64,000 nt of DNA from Chitinophagales bacterium (GCA_022360175.1 JAKSDI010000146.1:48195-112194); one strand, 5' to 3'. Counted from the stretch's first letter, positions 9,443 through 16,877 are shown. Numbers and translations are program-made. The notes: generated by a model not told the origin, from the sequence alone.

Positions 9443-9865
9443 ATGGTAAAAACGAAAAAATTTCCGCTCTTTCGACAATTAGATGCAATGGATTGTGGCC
9501 CGAGTTGCCTTCGCATGATTGCCAAACACTATGGCAAAACATACACTTTGCAATATTTGCGAGAGCTGTCCTATATAGATAGAGAAGGAGTAAGCCTCAA
9601 GGGCATTAGCGAAGCTGCAGGGAAGTTAGGACTTCAGTCTGTAGCCGTAAAGATACCTTATAACAATGTAAAAGAACAACCAGCTTTATTAGCAGCACAG
9701 CATATTCTAGGACAGTTAAATGTCCTACTTTGGCAATTAGTTGGTTTTGTGTGTAGTGCTCAAGATATTCAAATCAGCCTTGAACACCATAGAGAGATAT
9801 GCGAACAACCTAGATTATCACGACAGGCTATAGCATTCTGTAGCATATTTTACAACAATTCTTGA
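9443..9865 (+). pseudogene. Remnant of a peptidase-containing ABC exporter (C39 peptidase joined to a transmembrane fragment)
   Basis: A 140-codon frame. Residues 1-76 are the N-terminal half of a C39 bacteriocin-processing peptidase, with the catalytic Cys in DAMDCGPSCLRMIAKHYG. The His/Asp half of the peptidase is missing. From about residue 80 the sequence jumps to what in intact PCAT exporters is the end of the transmembrane domain (ILGQLN, then QLVGFV and SAQDIQISLE). The last 20 residues match nothing. The whole ATPase is absent. The simplest reading is an internal in-frame deletion plus 3-prime truncation, leaving a non-functional relic. Its presence next to a double-glycine precursor gene indicates the cluster once had a dedicated exporter and leader peptidase. 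Confidence 0.8.
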
Positions 9866-9870
9866 TAATA

Positions 9871-9947
9871 GGTTAAATCAGTTGGCCTTTCCTAATTTCC
9901 AGGGTTGTGGAAAACTGTACCGTATTATTCGATCAACTGATTTGACC
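9871..9947. repeat. 77-base inverted-repeat element after the exporter remnant
   Basis: Arms GGTTAAATCAGTTG (9871-9884) and CAACTGATTTGACC (9934-9947) pair over 14 bases with one G-T exchange, separated by 49 bases. It directly follows the truncated exporter ORF, so it may be a small mobile-element footprint or the scar of the deletion that removed the exporter. No target-site duplication was identified. Confidence 0.5.
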
Positions 9948-9984
9948 CACCACAGAATTTCTAAACGTTCTCAAAATAATTGAT

Positions 9985-10260
9985 ATGATGAAGTTAATCC
10001 AACAACTCCAGCAACTGGAGCGACTAGATGCACTCATTCGCCGCAAATCCACTGGCTCTCCTAAAGAATTAGCACGCAAGTTTTCTGTAAGTGAAAGAAC
10101 TGTCTACAACTTATTAGAAGCACTCCGACAAATGGGGGCTGAAATTGAATATTGTCATACTCGTTGTAGTTATTATTATACAATCCAAATTAAATTTGGA
10201 TATGGATTTGTTAGCGATTCTTCTAAAAGCCTAAAGATTAAAAGAGGTGATTTATTTTAG
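9985..10260 (+). CDS. Small HTH (HTH_11-type) transcriptional regulator
   Basis: A 91-residue protein; the next codon (9988) is an equal start. Residues 5-60 form a winged-HTH of the DeoR/HTH_11 kind, seen as SPKELARKFSVSERTVYNLL followed by a wing-like YYYTIQIKFGYGF. The effector-binding (WYL or sugar-binding) domain of larger family members is missing, and the last 20 residues are polar and basic. Stand-alone HTH proteins of this shape often accompany double-glycine peptide loci in Bacteroidota (recalled, not checked). It precedes the precursor gene by 356 bases and is followed by a hairpin, so it is probably its own transcript and may regulate the cluster. Confidence 0.8.
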   Translation: MMKLIQQLQQLERLDALIRRKSTGSPKELARKFSVSERTVYNLLEALRQMGAEIEYCHTRCSYYYTIQIKFGYGFVSDSSKSLKIKRGDLF

Positions 10261-10273
10261 GTGATTTTCTTGT

Positions 10274-10292
10274 ACTGCAAAATATTTGCAGT
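10274..10292. terminator. Short hairpin after the HTH gene
   Basis: An 8-base stem (ACTGCAAA/TTTGCAGT) around ATA begins 14 bases after the regulator's stop codon. There is no clear T-run, so termination is only a suggestion. Confidence 0.35.
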
Positions 10293-10361
10293 TGAGGTCT
10301 GCATCTTTACTCTATAATTATAAGAAGGGGGCTAAAAACCTTAGAATAGAATAAGTAAGAA

Positions 10362-10530
10362 GCTGTTGGGATTTTACCCTTCCTACAGACCGTCTGGTCG
10401 GGCTGCTCTCGTCAAATTTTGCGTTGTGCTGCGTTGTTTTTTTTGCCGGATTGCTCAATCCGACTGCAAAAAACGTTTTGCTCTGCACAAAATTTGCTTG
10501 CGTTCGTTCCAAAAGGAAAATCCCAATAGC
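10362..10530. repeat. About 170-base imperfect palindromic element
   Basis: The outer arms GCTGTTGGGATTTT (10362-10375) and AAAATCCCAATAGC (10517-10530) pair with one mismatch. Further inside, CAAATTTTG and runs of T before GC on the left are mirrored on the right, and the centre is the perfect hairpin CGGATTG-CT-CAATCCG (10447-10462). The element can fold into a long interrupted hairpin. Frames that cross it on both strands look like by-products of the palindrome. It may be a MITE or REP-like repeat, or a structured leader upstream of the precursor gene; copy number in the genome would decide. Confidence 0.7.
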
Positions 10531-10616
10531 CTCCAATTTAATTTTAAATGTGACTATTCAGCTTTGTTGAACGGTTACATCTATTCTATATTTTTTCAAC
10601 TTAAATTTTTTTTCTT

Positions 10617-10754
10617 ATGAAGAATGGTAAAAGAAAGCTTAAAAAGCTGGTAAAAGACTCTTCAATTGTAATTAAACACGAGAGTCAAAAACAAATCAAA
10701 GGTGGTGCGGCAACGGGAGTAAATATCATAATAGAAAGAGACCTCTGTTGGTAA
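10617..10754 (+). CDS. Double-glycine precursor peptide (putative RiPP or scaffold peptide)
   Basis: A 45-codon ORF with a basic, amphipathic leader (opening MKNGKRKLKKLV, then a run of beta-formers), a Gln/Lys-rich stretch and the double-glycine cleavage motif QKQIKGG at residues 24-30. The leader resembles the lanthipeptide-type leaders of Bacteroidota with the KLxLKK...IxGG pattern. The predicted core is 15 residues, AATGVNIIIERDLCW, with one Thr, one Cys and a terminal Trp and no Ser. It lies between the regulator and the biosynthetic genes, has an A/T-rich start region (TTTTTTTCTTATG) and is followed at once by a hairpin, the usual arrangement that raises precursor over enzyme mRNA. A C39/ABC exporter relic upstream supports a peptide that was once GG-processed. 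The modification and mature product are unknown. Confidence 0.75.
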   Translation: MKNGKRKLKKLVKDSSIVIKHESQKQIKGGAATGVNIIIERDLCW

Positions 10755-10763
10755 TTACCGTAA

Positions 10764-10796
10764 AGGAACCACTTTGATATTATCGGGGTGGTTCCT
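10764..10796 (+). terminator. Hairpin after the precursor gene (attenuating terminator)
   Basis: Arms AGGAACCAC (10764-10772) and GTGGTTCCT (10788-10796) form a perfect 9-base stem with a 15-base loop, ten bases after the precursor stop codon. It lacks a T-run and so may act as a partial terminator or a 3-prime stabiliser, with read-through into the enzymes. Confidence 0.55.
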
Positions 10797-10865
10797 ACCT
10801 ACTATTTATTGTTTTGGGCAGCTTCTTTAGGCAAGAAGTACAGAATAAAAGAAAGCTCTAGATAA

Positions 10866-12776
10866 ATGGAAAAAGTATTTATATGTCATACTAATGATCC
10901 GTTTCACCAATTTAATGGGAAGCCTGTTTGGGGAACAAATAGGATTAAGGTTATCGAAGGAATCAAAAAAATTGCGACTCAGTTTGACCTTGAGGTAGAA
11001 AGCATTCAGGAAAAGGATACAGTTGTTGTTGATAAATTAACTGGAGAAGGGGTTGTTTGCTGCATGGATGCAGAAATCATTAAAGAAGCAAGAGTCTATG
11101 CTTTTTTAACCAATCGCCAATTTAAGTTTGTGAAGAATATTACAGAGCTAATAAATGTGCCAAATCTGGAAATTTTGGTCTCTTTACTTAAAGATATAGA
11201 TTTAGCATTAGTGAAAGCATTGTATGAAAGGTCTAGTGTTTGTGAATTTGCTCCTGGGATAATTTTTGGTTATAATAAAAAGGAGTTGGATGCTAATGTT
11301 TTCATTAAAGCAGTTGCTTTATATGGTCATGCAGTTGAAAGCGTTCAAAGATTTGACTTTTTCGCTTCTCTCCTTTTTGATAAACAAGAAAAAGGAAAAC
11401 ATATAATTGGGGGGCAACTTTTGGAATTAGATTGCTTAAAAGCTCTTTTAAGTGAAAAAAAAGATTTACTTGTTATAAAGTCTCATTCAGATGGTATTGA
11501 TGGAAGACTTGGAAAAGGCATTTTATGCCCACTGAACGAAACGTATTATGAGGAAGCCACCGGTCATTCGGTAAATTTAAAAGAAGTACCTACTTGTGTG
11601 GCTTCAGCTTATTGTCACCGCCTTCAATGCTCATTAGAAGAAGTTAAGGCTAACCCTAGACTGATTTCCCCTTTAAATATTTCTGCAAGAATTTTATTTT
11701 ACAATACCTGCTTTGGTATTCCAGTTAATTCAAAACTTGTTGCATTAAAGTGGGGCTATGCTAGAGAACTTTTTAATAACCCAAACATAGGTGTTTTAAT
11801 AACTACTTGGAAACCAATTGCTCCAAATGATTCTTATGTGTTACAAGTAGCTCATGAACTTGAAAAAGGAGAACCAGTTGGGCAGGTGGTTGCTCAGTTC
11901 AACCAACGAAAAGATAAAACTAATTCAAATACGATTTATGGAATTTTTGGTGATCCCTTGATAAAGCTTCAATTTAAACAAAAAAGTGAAGACTTTAATT
12001 TCCCGCTATTTCATAACTATACTGATAATAAACAGGATAATACTAAGGTCAAATTGTGGCACAATAGACTTTCGTTTTGGGATGCTTTCTTTAAAATACA
12101 ATTGCTAAAACGAGAGAAACAGTATTTACATGAAGGCGGCATGGATGATACATTATACGAAAAGGCTTCAGATTGCTTAAGCCAAATTCAGGATTGTAAT
12201 TTAAAGTTACTTCTAGGGGAAAAGCTTAGTGAAACCATCATCATGTCTTTACAAATTCAAATCATAGATTATATTTTTCATCTTGGTCCACAACCTTATC
12301 GAGATTGGTGTAATCTTTGTTCTCATCGTTTGCTATTACCAGAGGAATCAAATTGTAATTATTGCCAATCAGATATAGAAATTTTTGAATTCAGATTCAG
12401 AAATGATGATATCTATTTACCAAGATATGTGCACATCTGTCCTGTGTGTGGTATTTCGGCTGATCGATCATTCCATATGAAAAATGAATTTTCTATGTTT
12501 TTTCCAGGAGAAAGCAAGATTGAAATTCATGGATTGGACCGTCTTGAAACCTCTAAAAATGCAGCGATCATGTTGCAATATCCCAATAAAGAAAATAATC
12601 AATGCTGGATTATTGATGATGAATTGAGTCCAATAGAAGTTTTTGAAATTACTGACTCGATTTTTGATAAAGGATCAGTATACTGTTCGCTTATCACATT
12701 AGATAATTTTGAATTAAACATCACAGGCATACCAATTAGGGCAGAATATTTCAGAAGAGATATCAATCAAAATTAA
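10866..12776 (+). CDS. Clan CD (CHAT/gingipain-like) cysteine protease with zinc-ribbon cysteines
   Basis: A 636-residue protein without signal peptide. Residues about 60-370 have the plan of caspase-hemoglobinase-fold peptidases: a His motif LLVIKSHSDGID with His207, a nucleophile motif LFYNTCFG with Cys282, then IGVLITTWKP, a helix resembling the CHAT 'YQxL..G' segment (VAHELEKGEPVGQVVAQFN) and the C25-like closing motif YGIFGDPLIKL. Residues 400-475 are helical. The C-terminal third has paired cysteines C482/C485, about C500/C503 and C525/C528, a likely zinc ribbon, followed by a beta-rich end. It is the first enzyme after the precursor gene and may cleave the leader in place of the lost C39 domain (inference). 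The remote family call rests on motifs only; an effector-type protease of a conflict system is the alternative. Confidence 0.65.
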   Translation: MEKVFICHTNDPFHQFNGKPVWGTNRIKVIEGIKKIATQFDLEVESIQEKDTVVVDKLTGEGVVCCMDAEIIKEARVYAFLTNRQFKFVKNITELINVPNLEILVSLLKDIDLALVKALYERSSVCEFAPGIIFGYNKKELDANVFIKAVALYGHAVESVQRFDFFASLLFDKQEKGKHIIGGQLLELDCLKALLSEKKDLLVIKSHSDGIDGRLGKGILCPLNETYYEEATGHSVNLKEVPTCVASAYCHRLQCSLEEVKANPRLISPLNISARILFYNTCFGIPVNSKLVALKWGYARELFNNPNIGVLITTWKPIAPNDSYVLQVAHELEKGEPVGQVVAQFNQRKDKTNSNTIYGIFGDPLIKLQFKQKSEDFNFPLFHNYTDNKQDNTKVKLWHNRLSFWDAFFKIQLLKREKQYLHEGGMDDTLYEKASDCLSQIQDCNLKLLLGEKLSETIIMSLQIQIIDYIFHLGPQPYRDWCNLCSHRLLLPEESNCNYCQSDIEIFEFRFRNDDIYLPRYVHICPVCGISADRSFHMKNEFSMFFPGESKIEIHGLDRLETSKNAAIMLQYPNKENNQCWIIDDELSPIEVFEITDSIFDKGSVYCSLITLDNFELNITGIPIRAEYFRRDINQN

Positions 12777-12808
12777 TTCAACTCTCTTTTGAATGTAAGA
12801 GGAAAAGA

Positions 12809-12942
12809 CTTTGGAAACTTTCAAGACTGCTTCCAAAGCACACGTCATAGGGGAGAGAGTCAAAGTTTGTAATGACTACTATAAAAACTCTATCTAGGTT
12901 TTAATCACAATAAGTAAAAAGGCATTCCTAATGTGCCTTTGA
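12809..12942 (+). other. Two hairpins in the 253-base gap before the deaminase-like pair
   Basis: CTTTGGAA (12809-12816) pairs with TTCCAAAG (12831-12838), and AAAGGCA (12920-12926) pairs with TGCCTTT (12936-12942). The gap has no ORF longer than about ten codons. The hairpins may end the protease transcript, so the downstream five to seven genes may have their own promoter in the AT-rich stretch 12960-13029. Confidence 0.4.
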
Positions 12943-13029
12943 AAAACATTACTACTGCTGTGTTAACTGAATGCAAGATATAGATAACTGGACGCTTATT
13001 ATTCAATAATGTTTATAATATTAATTTGA

Positions 13030-13545
13030 ATGATCTTAACCAAATCGGAAATAGCAAAAAATATTGACAATGGCAAAATAAAGATAACACCTTTTTGCCC
13101 TCGCCAACTTTCCACTAATTCTTATGATCTTAGATTAGGGGAAACTATTATTAGGTATAAAGAAGAAATTATTAACCCAAAAGAAGAACCTGATTTCAAT
13201 AAGATTCTATTGAAAGAAGAAGGACTTCAATTGGACGCTGGAGAATTCATTTTAGGTCATTCTGACGAAAAAGTAGGAAGTGATCACTTTGTTCCAATAC
13301 TGCATGGGAAATCAAACACTGCACGGTTAGGATTATTTGTACATGTAACGGCTGATCTAATAGACATTGGATATTTTGGAAATTTTACTTTTCAGCTTTA
13401 TGCCACTACCCCCATTCGTATTTTTCCTAATATGCTCATCGCACAAGTAAGCTTTTGGGTTCCTTTAGGAGATATTGAATTATATCAAGGGAAATATCAG
13501 TATAGCAATGGGCCTCAAACGTCAAAAATATATAAAGACTTCTAA
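13030..13545 (+). CDS. dCTP deaminase-like protein, copy 1, catalytic Glu changed to Gln
   Basis: A 171-residue protein covering the whole dCTP deaminase/dUTPase trimer fold. It keeps the N-terminal SYDLRLG strand, the nucleotide loop GKSNTARLGL (Arg equivalent to E. coli R115), HVTADLIDIG (from the HVTAxxIDPG motif) and the C-terminal arm GKYQ...SKIYKDF. At the position of the catalytic glutamate (E138 in E. coli Dcd, within VLEF) the residue is Gln122 (TFQLY). Hydrolytic deamination is therefore probably lost, while CTP/dCTP binding may remain. It is followed two bases later by a second copy, suggesting a hetero-oligomer with one active and one inactive type of subunit (inference), or a binding role in nucleotide tailoring. 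Confidence 0.82.
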   Translation: MILTKSEIAKNIDNGKIKITPFCPRQLSTNSYDLRLGETIIRYKEEIINPKEEPDFNKILLKEEGLQLDAGEFILGHSDEKVGSDHFVPILHGKSNTARLGLFVHVTADLIDIGYFGNFTFQLYATTPIRIFPNMLIAQVSFWVPLGDIELYQGKYQYSNGPQTSKIYKDF

Positions 13546-13547
13546 TT

Positions 13548-14045
13548 ATGGTACTAACGAAGCATTATATCTTAAAAGAAGTTCGCCATAACAAAATTAC
13601 TATTCATCCTTTTAATGAGGCGCAACTAAACCCTAATAGCTATAATTACCGACTGGGCAAATCTCTAAAAGAACTTGTAGGCTACAACAAGGAGGGAGAT
13701 AAGCCTATATATAAGAATATTGAAATTCCGGAAGAAGGCTATACTTTGAAAGCTAAAACTTTGTATTTGGGAAATACATATGAGTGTATTGGAAGTACTG
13801 ATTATATGATTTCTCTAATAGGAAGGAGTTCTATTGGGAGATTAGGACTCTTTCTACAGGTTTCTGCCAATGTAGGTCATACAGGTACTATTCATCATTG
13901 GACTTTAGAGCTCTTTCCTACACAAGATGTTCTTGTATACCCAAAAATGATAGTAGGGCAGGTCTCTTTTTGGAAAAATTCAGGGCATATAAGTCTCTAT
14001 AAAGGTTACTTCGGAAATTTCAATGAGCCCACTCCGCCGAAATAA
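13548..14045 (+). CDS. dCTP deaminase-like protein, copy 2, catalytic Glu kept
   Basis: A 165-residue paralogue of the preceding gene. It has NSYNYRLG, the nucleotide loop GRSSIGRLGL with the conserved Ser-Ser and Arg, and the catalytic-type Glu121 in TLELF. The IDPG motif that contacts the base and sugar is replaced (VGHTG), and His of HVTA is Gln (QVSA). The C-terminal arm is degenerate (GYFGNFNEPTPPK) compared with the KYxxxxGPxxSRIYxDF arm of copy 1. The two proteins have thus kept complementary parts of the active site, as expected if they work together. It lies two bases after copy 1 and 21 bases before the carbamoyltransferase gene. Substrate unknown: dCTP, CTP or a modified cytidine are all possible. 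Confidence 0.82.
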   Translation: MVLTKHYILKEVRHNKITIHPFNEAQLNPNSYNYRLGKSLKELVGYNKEGDKPIYKNIEIPEEGYTLKAKTLYLGNTYECIGSTDYMISLIGRSSIGRLGLFLQVSANVGHTGTIHHWTLELFPTQDVLVYPKMIVGQVSFWKNSGHISLYKGYFGNFNEPTPPK

Positions 14046-14066
14046 GTTTCACATTAATGTAATAAA

Positions 14067-15740
14067 ATGATAAAAAGAAAACAATACATACTCGCAGTCA
14101 ATTGCCCCCTTTTCGATGGCAACTATACTTTTGACGGTAATGCCTGCCTGTTTGAAAATGGGAGGTTAAAATTGGCTATTGTGGAGGAACGAATTTCGCG
14201 AAAAAAATATGATGGTAACTTCAAAGAAAGCATAAACTATCTGTTACATAATGAAGGAATTTCCTCTTCTGACCTTGATAAGGTTATCATTGCTAGTTTT
14301 GCAAAACCTATAGAAAATAATGAAAACTATGTTCAACCCATAAAAGATGATCTTAAAAAATTATTAGGAGTAAAGGAAAATGATATAGAATTTGTGAATT
14401 CACATCATGAAACTCATGCATTATATGCAGTCGCACAATCAGGTTTTGAAGAATGTTTAGTGTGCGTAGTAGATAATTTGGGCAGTAATTTAAGCATGCA
14501 ATCACAAGATGTTTACAACCTTAAAATCAATTCCTTCGAACAAACATCTCTATACCAATTCTCAAATAATGAACTTACTTTGCTCAACAGAATGCATGAT
14601 ACCCCTCAGGCAGTTGGTTTTGGAAGACTTTTCAGCATAGTAACACGATATATCGGTTTTTCCAGTTATCACAATGCAGGAAAAACGATGGGTATGTCTT
14701 CTTATTGTAAATTGGGCGATTCATATGCCATTGCAGATAAGGCCAAAAAAATGACATACTGCTTTTTTGCGGATGATGGTCTTAAAGATTTAAGCGAATA
14801 CTTCGACAATACTATACCTCCGCCCATAGAAATCTCTTTTAACGATAAGGCCAGGCTTGCCAAGTGGGTTCAGAATTATTATCAAGAAAGTATTACAAAA
14901 TTCATAGAAAAACATGTAGCGGACACCAATATTGAAAATATTTGTATAGTAGGAGGGGTCGCCTTGAATTCTGTTGCAAACACCCACATTCAAAGAGCAT
15001 TAGATCTTAATGTTTTTATTCCATCCTCTCCAGGCGATAGTGGCATCTCCATAGGAGCAGGGGTGCACTATCTATTAAATAAAACAAATACAATGCCAAT
15101 TGTAACAAAAAGCCCCTATTTGGGAAAGAGGTATTCTGCCACGGAGATTGAAAAAGCTCTATTACCTTTTGAAGATATTTTAAATTGGGAATTATATGAA
15201 CATGATCTAGCAAAAGATGCAGCCGAAAAACTGAAGAAAGAAGAAGTGATTTTTTGGTTTCAAGGAAGAAGTGAATTTGGGCCGCGTGCTTTAGGAAACA
15301 GGAGCATCTTGGCATCTCCTAAAAACAATTGGATGAAAGATATTGTAAATCATTTAGTCAAAAATAGAGAATGGTTTCGACCTTTTGCTCCTTCCATTTT
15401 GATAGAAAAGACAGCCGACTTTTTTAAAACCGACCAGCCTTCTCCTTATATGATGAAAATTGCAGAGGTAAAAGAAGTGGCATATCGTACTTTCCCTGCT
15501 TGCATTCATGTTGATGGAACCAGTCGTTATCATACCGTTTCTGAAGCAATGAATCAGAAATTCCATCATTTAATAAACACTTTTTATGAGATGACTAACA
15601 TTCCAGTAGTACTGAATACTAGTTTTAACCTGGCTGGAATGCCAATTGTAGAAAAACCTGAAGATGCCATTCAGTGCTTTCTGAAATCGCCTTATATCAA
15701 CTATTTATATATTGATAATTTTATCGTGACAAAAGCCTGA
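14067..15740 (+). CDS. O-carbamoyltransferase (NodU/CmcH/TobZ family)
   Basis: A 557-residue two-domain enzyme of normal family length. The Kae1-like N-terminal domain has the metal/substrate motif SHHETHA (His113, His114, His117), and further on HNAGKTMGMSSY and the CIVGGVALNSVAN segment. The C-terminal YrdC-like domain has the hallmark FQGRSEFGPRALGNRSI (about 398-413) and DGTSRYHTV. Family members make carbamoyladenylate from carbamoyl phosphate and ATP, then pass the carbamoyl group to a hydroxyl or amino group of antibiotics, Nod factors or nucleosides. All key residues are present, so it should be active. In this operon it would decorate the peptide or nucleotide-derived product. Confidence 0.92.
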   Translation: MIKRKQYILAVNCPLFDGNYTFDGNACLFENGRLKLAIVEERISRKKYDGNFKESINYLLHNEGISSSDLDKVIIASFAKPIENNENYVQPIKDDLKKLLGVKENDIEFVNSHHETHALYAVAQSGFEECLVCVVDNLGSNLSMQSQDVYNLKINSFEQTSLYQFSNNELTLLNRMHDTPQAVGFGRLFSIVTRYIGFSSYHNAGKTMGMSSYCKLGDSYAIADKAKKMTYCFFADDGLKDLSEYFDNTIPPPIEISFNDKARLAKWVQNYYQESITKFIEKHVADTNIENICIVGGVALNSVANTHIQRALDLNVFIPSSPGDSGISIGAGVHYLLNKTNTMPIVTKSPYLGKRYSATEIEKALLPFEDILNWELYEHDLAKDAAEKLKKEEVIFWFQGRSEFGPRALGNRSILASPKNNWMKDIVNHLVKNREWFRPFAPSILIEKTADFFKTDQPSPYMMKIAEVKEVAYRTFPACIHVDGTSRYHTVSEAMNQKFHHLINTFYEMTNIPVVLNTSFNLAGMPIVEKPEDAIQCFLKSPYINYLYIDNFIVTKA

Positions 15741-15743
15741 TCT

Positions 15744-16877
15744 ATGTCCCTGGTGCAAGGAGTAATACTAAAAGTAAATACATATAGGAAAGACTTTAAG
15801 ATGTTCTATCTATTTAGTGATGGGCAGATCATTATTTGTATTCTTAAGGGAAAAAAAACTACTGTAAATAAAGAGGATTTTATATGTGTGAATGGAGATT
15901 GGGTGAGAAAAAAAGAAACTAACGAGTTTCACATAAATGAAATAGTAGCGCAAAAAAAAGCTATAGTTGATTCAAGTATGAGAAATAGATTATATGATTG
16001 GAGAGTGATGCAGAACCTTTATCTTAGAAAAAAGGCAGTACAAATAATTCACGATTTTTTTGCAAAAAAGGACTTTCTTCCCAATCAATCTCCCACAATA
16101 ACTGGAGATTGGGTAGAAGGGAAAACCGAAGCTTTTAGGACAATGTTCTATAAAGAAAATGCATACCTTTCTATTAGTAATGTTATTTTTCATCAAATAT
16201 GTGCTGCTCGTGGGTTTAATAAAATTTATGAATTAGGTAAACTGCACAGGCAAGAACGTCCCAGTACTCCTAAAAAATTGGCAGAGTTTACCATTCTAGA
16301 TATCACCAAAACCTATGCGAATACCAAAGAAATAATGGAGGTCATAGAAGAGCTGATTTGTACACTCCATACCACATTGAATACTTTACAATTATATAAA
16401 ATTCAATTAATATCTCCGCCTGTTTTTGAGGTCATTCGTTATGGAGAACTTCTAGAAAAGTGTAATGTTAGCCGCTTGTATGGATCACAACTCACTAAAG
16501 AACTTCGCCAATATTTATGTGACCACTATCATTCATTCGTCTGGGTATTAGGTTTTAACAAAAGAACGCGACCATTTTATATAAAAACTAACGATACTGA
16601 GGAGTGCTATGACTGTCAATTATGGTATCGAGGAGTACGATATTTTGCAGCAGGAGGAGAAATGGAAACAGACTATAAAAGGATAGTAAAACGATTAGAA
16701 GAATCAGGAAAAAATAAGAAAAAATACTACTTTTACCTAGACTTTGTGAAGAAAGGACTTCCAGAAATGAGCAGCATAGGTTTAGGGCTTGAATTGCTTC
16801 TAAGTTGCATGGTTCGGAACACTGTAGCTGCCGACTTTGCTTTGTTTCCTAAGTACAAAAATAATTTGAAACCTTAA
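15744..16877 (+). CDS. Class II Asp/Asn-tRNA synthetase paralogue lacking the motif 3 arginine
   Basis: A 377-residue class IIb aminoacyl-tRNA synthetase-like protein starting three bases after the previous stop. Residues 1-75 look like an OB-fold anticodon-binding domain. The catalytic part has an AsnRS-like strand (AYLSISNVIFHQI), the motif 2 region LHRQERPSTPKKLAEFTIL (about 166-185) that keeps the Arg-x-Glu-like core and the loop seen in AspRS/AsnRS, and a motif 3 equivalent GLGLELLLSCMVRNT (about 345-360). The near-invariant arginine of motif 3 (GLGxDRL or ERL) is Leu here. It is shorter than real AspRS/AsnRS (430-590). It is probably not a translation enzyme but an adenylating or amide-forming enzyme, as in PoxA/EpmA, AsnA and other aaRS paralogues. 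Its substrate may be the peptide C-terminus or a free amino acid (inference). Confidence 0.78.
   Translation: MSLVQGVILKVNTYRKDFKMFYLFSDGQIIICILKGKKTTVNKEDFICVNGDWVRKKETNEFHINEIVAQKKAIVDSSMRNRLYDWRVMQNLYLRKKAVQIIHDFFAKKDFLPNQSPTITGDWVEGKTEAFRTMFYKENAYLSISNVIFHQICAARGFNKIYELGKLHRQERPSTPKKLAEFTILDITKTYANTKEIMEVIEELICTLHTTLNTLQLYKIQLISPPVFEVIRYGELLEKCNVSRLYGSQLTKELRQYLCDHYHSFVWVLGFNKRTRPFYIKTNDTEECYDCQLWYRGVRYFAAGGEMETDYKRIVKRLEESGKNKKKYYFYLDFVKKGLPEMSSIGLGLELLLSCMVRNTVAADFALFPKYKNNLKP

Noticed and set aside
9443..10260. Insertion sequence
   Set aside because: Inverted repeats are present but no transposase or clear target duplication; the frames here are a PCAT relic and an HTH regulator.
10318..10620. 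Open frames on both strands across the palindrome (72 and 84 codons)
   Set aside because: They follow the symmetry of the palindrome and have no protein family features; the real coding candidate is the precursor at 10617.
13030..14045. Stand-alone dCTP-depleting anti-phage system
   Set aside because: Kept only as an alternative: the deaminase-like pair is embedded in biosynthetic genes and one copy lacks the catalytic Glu.
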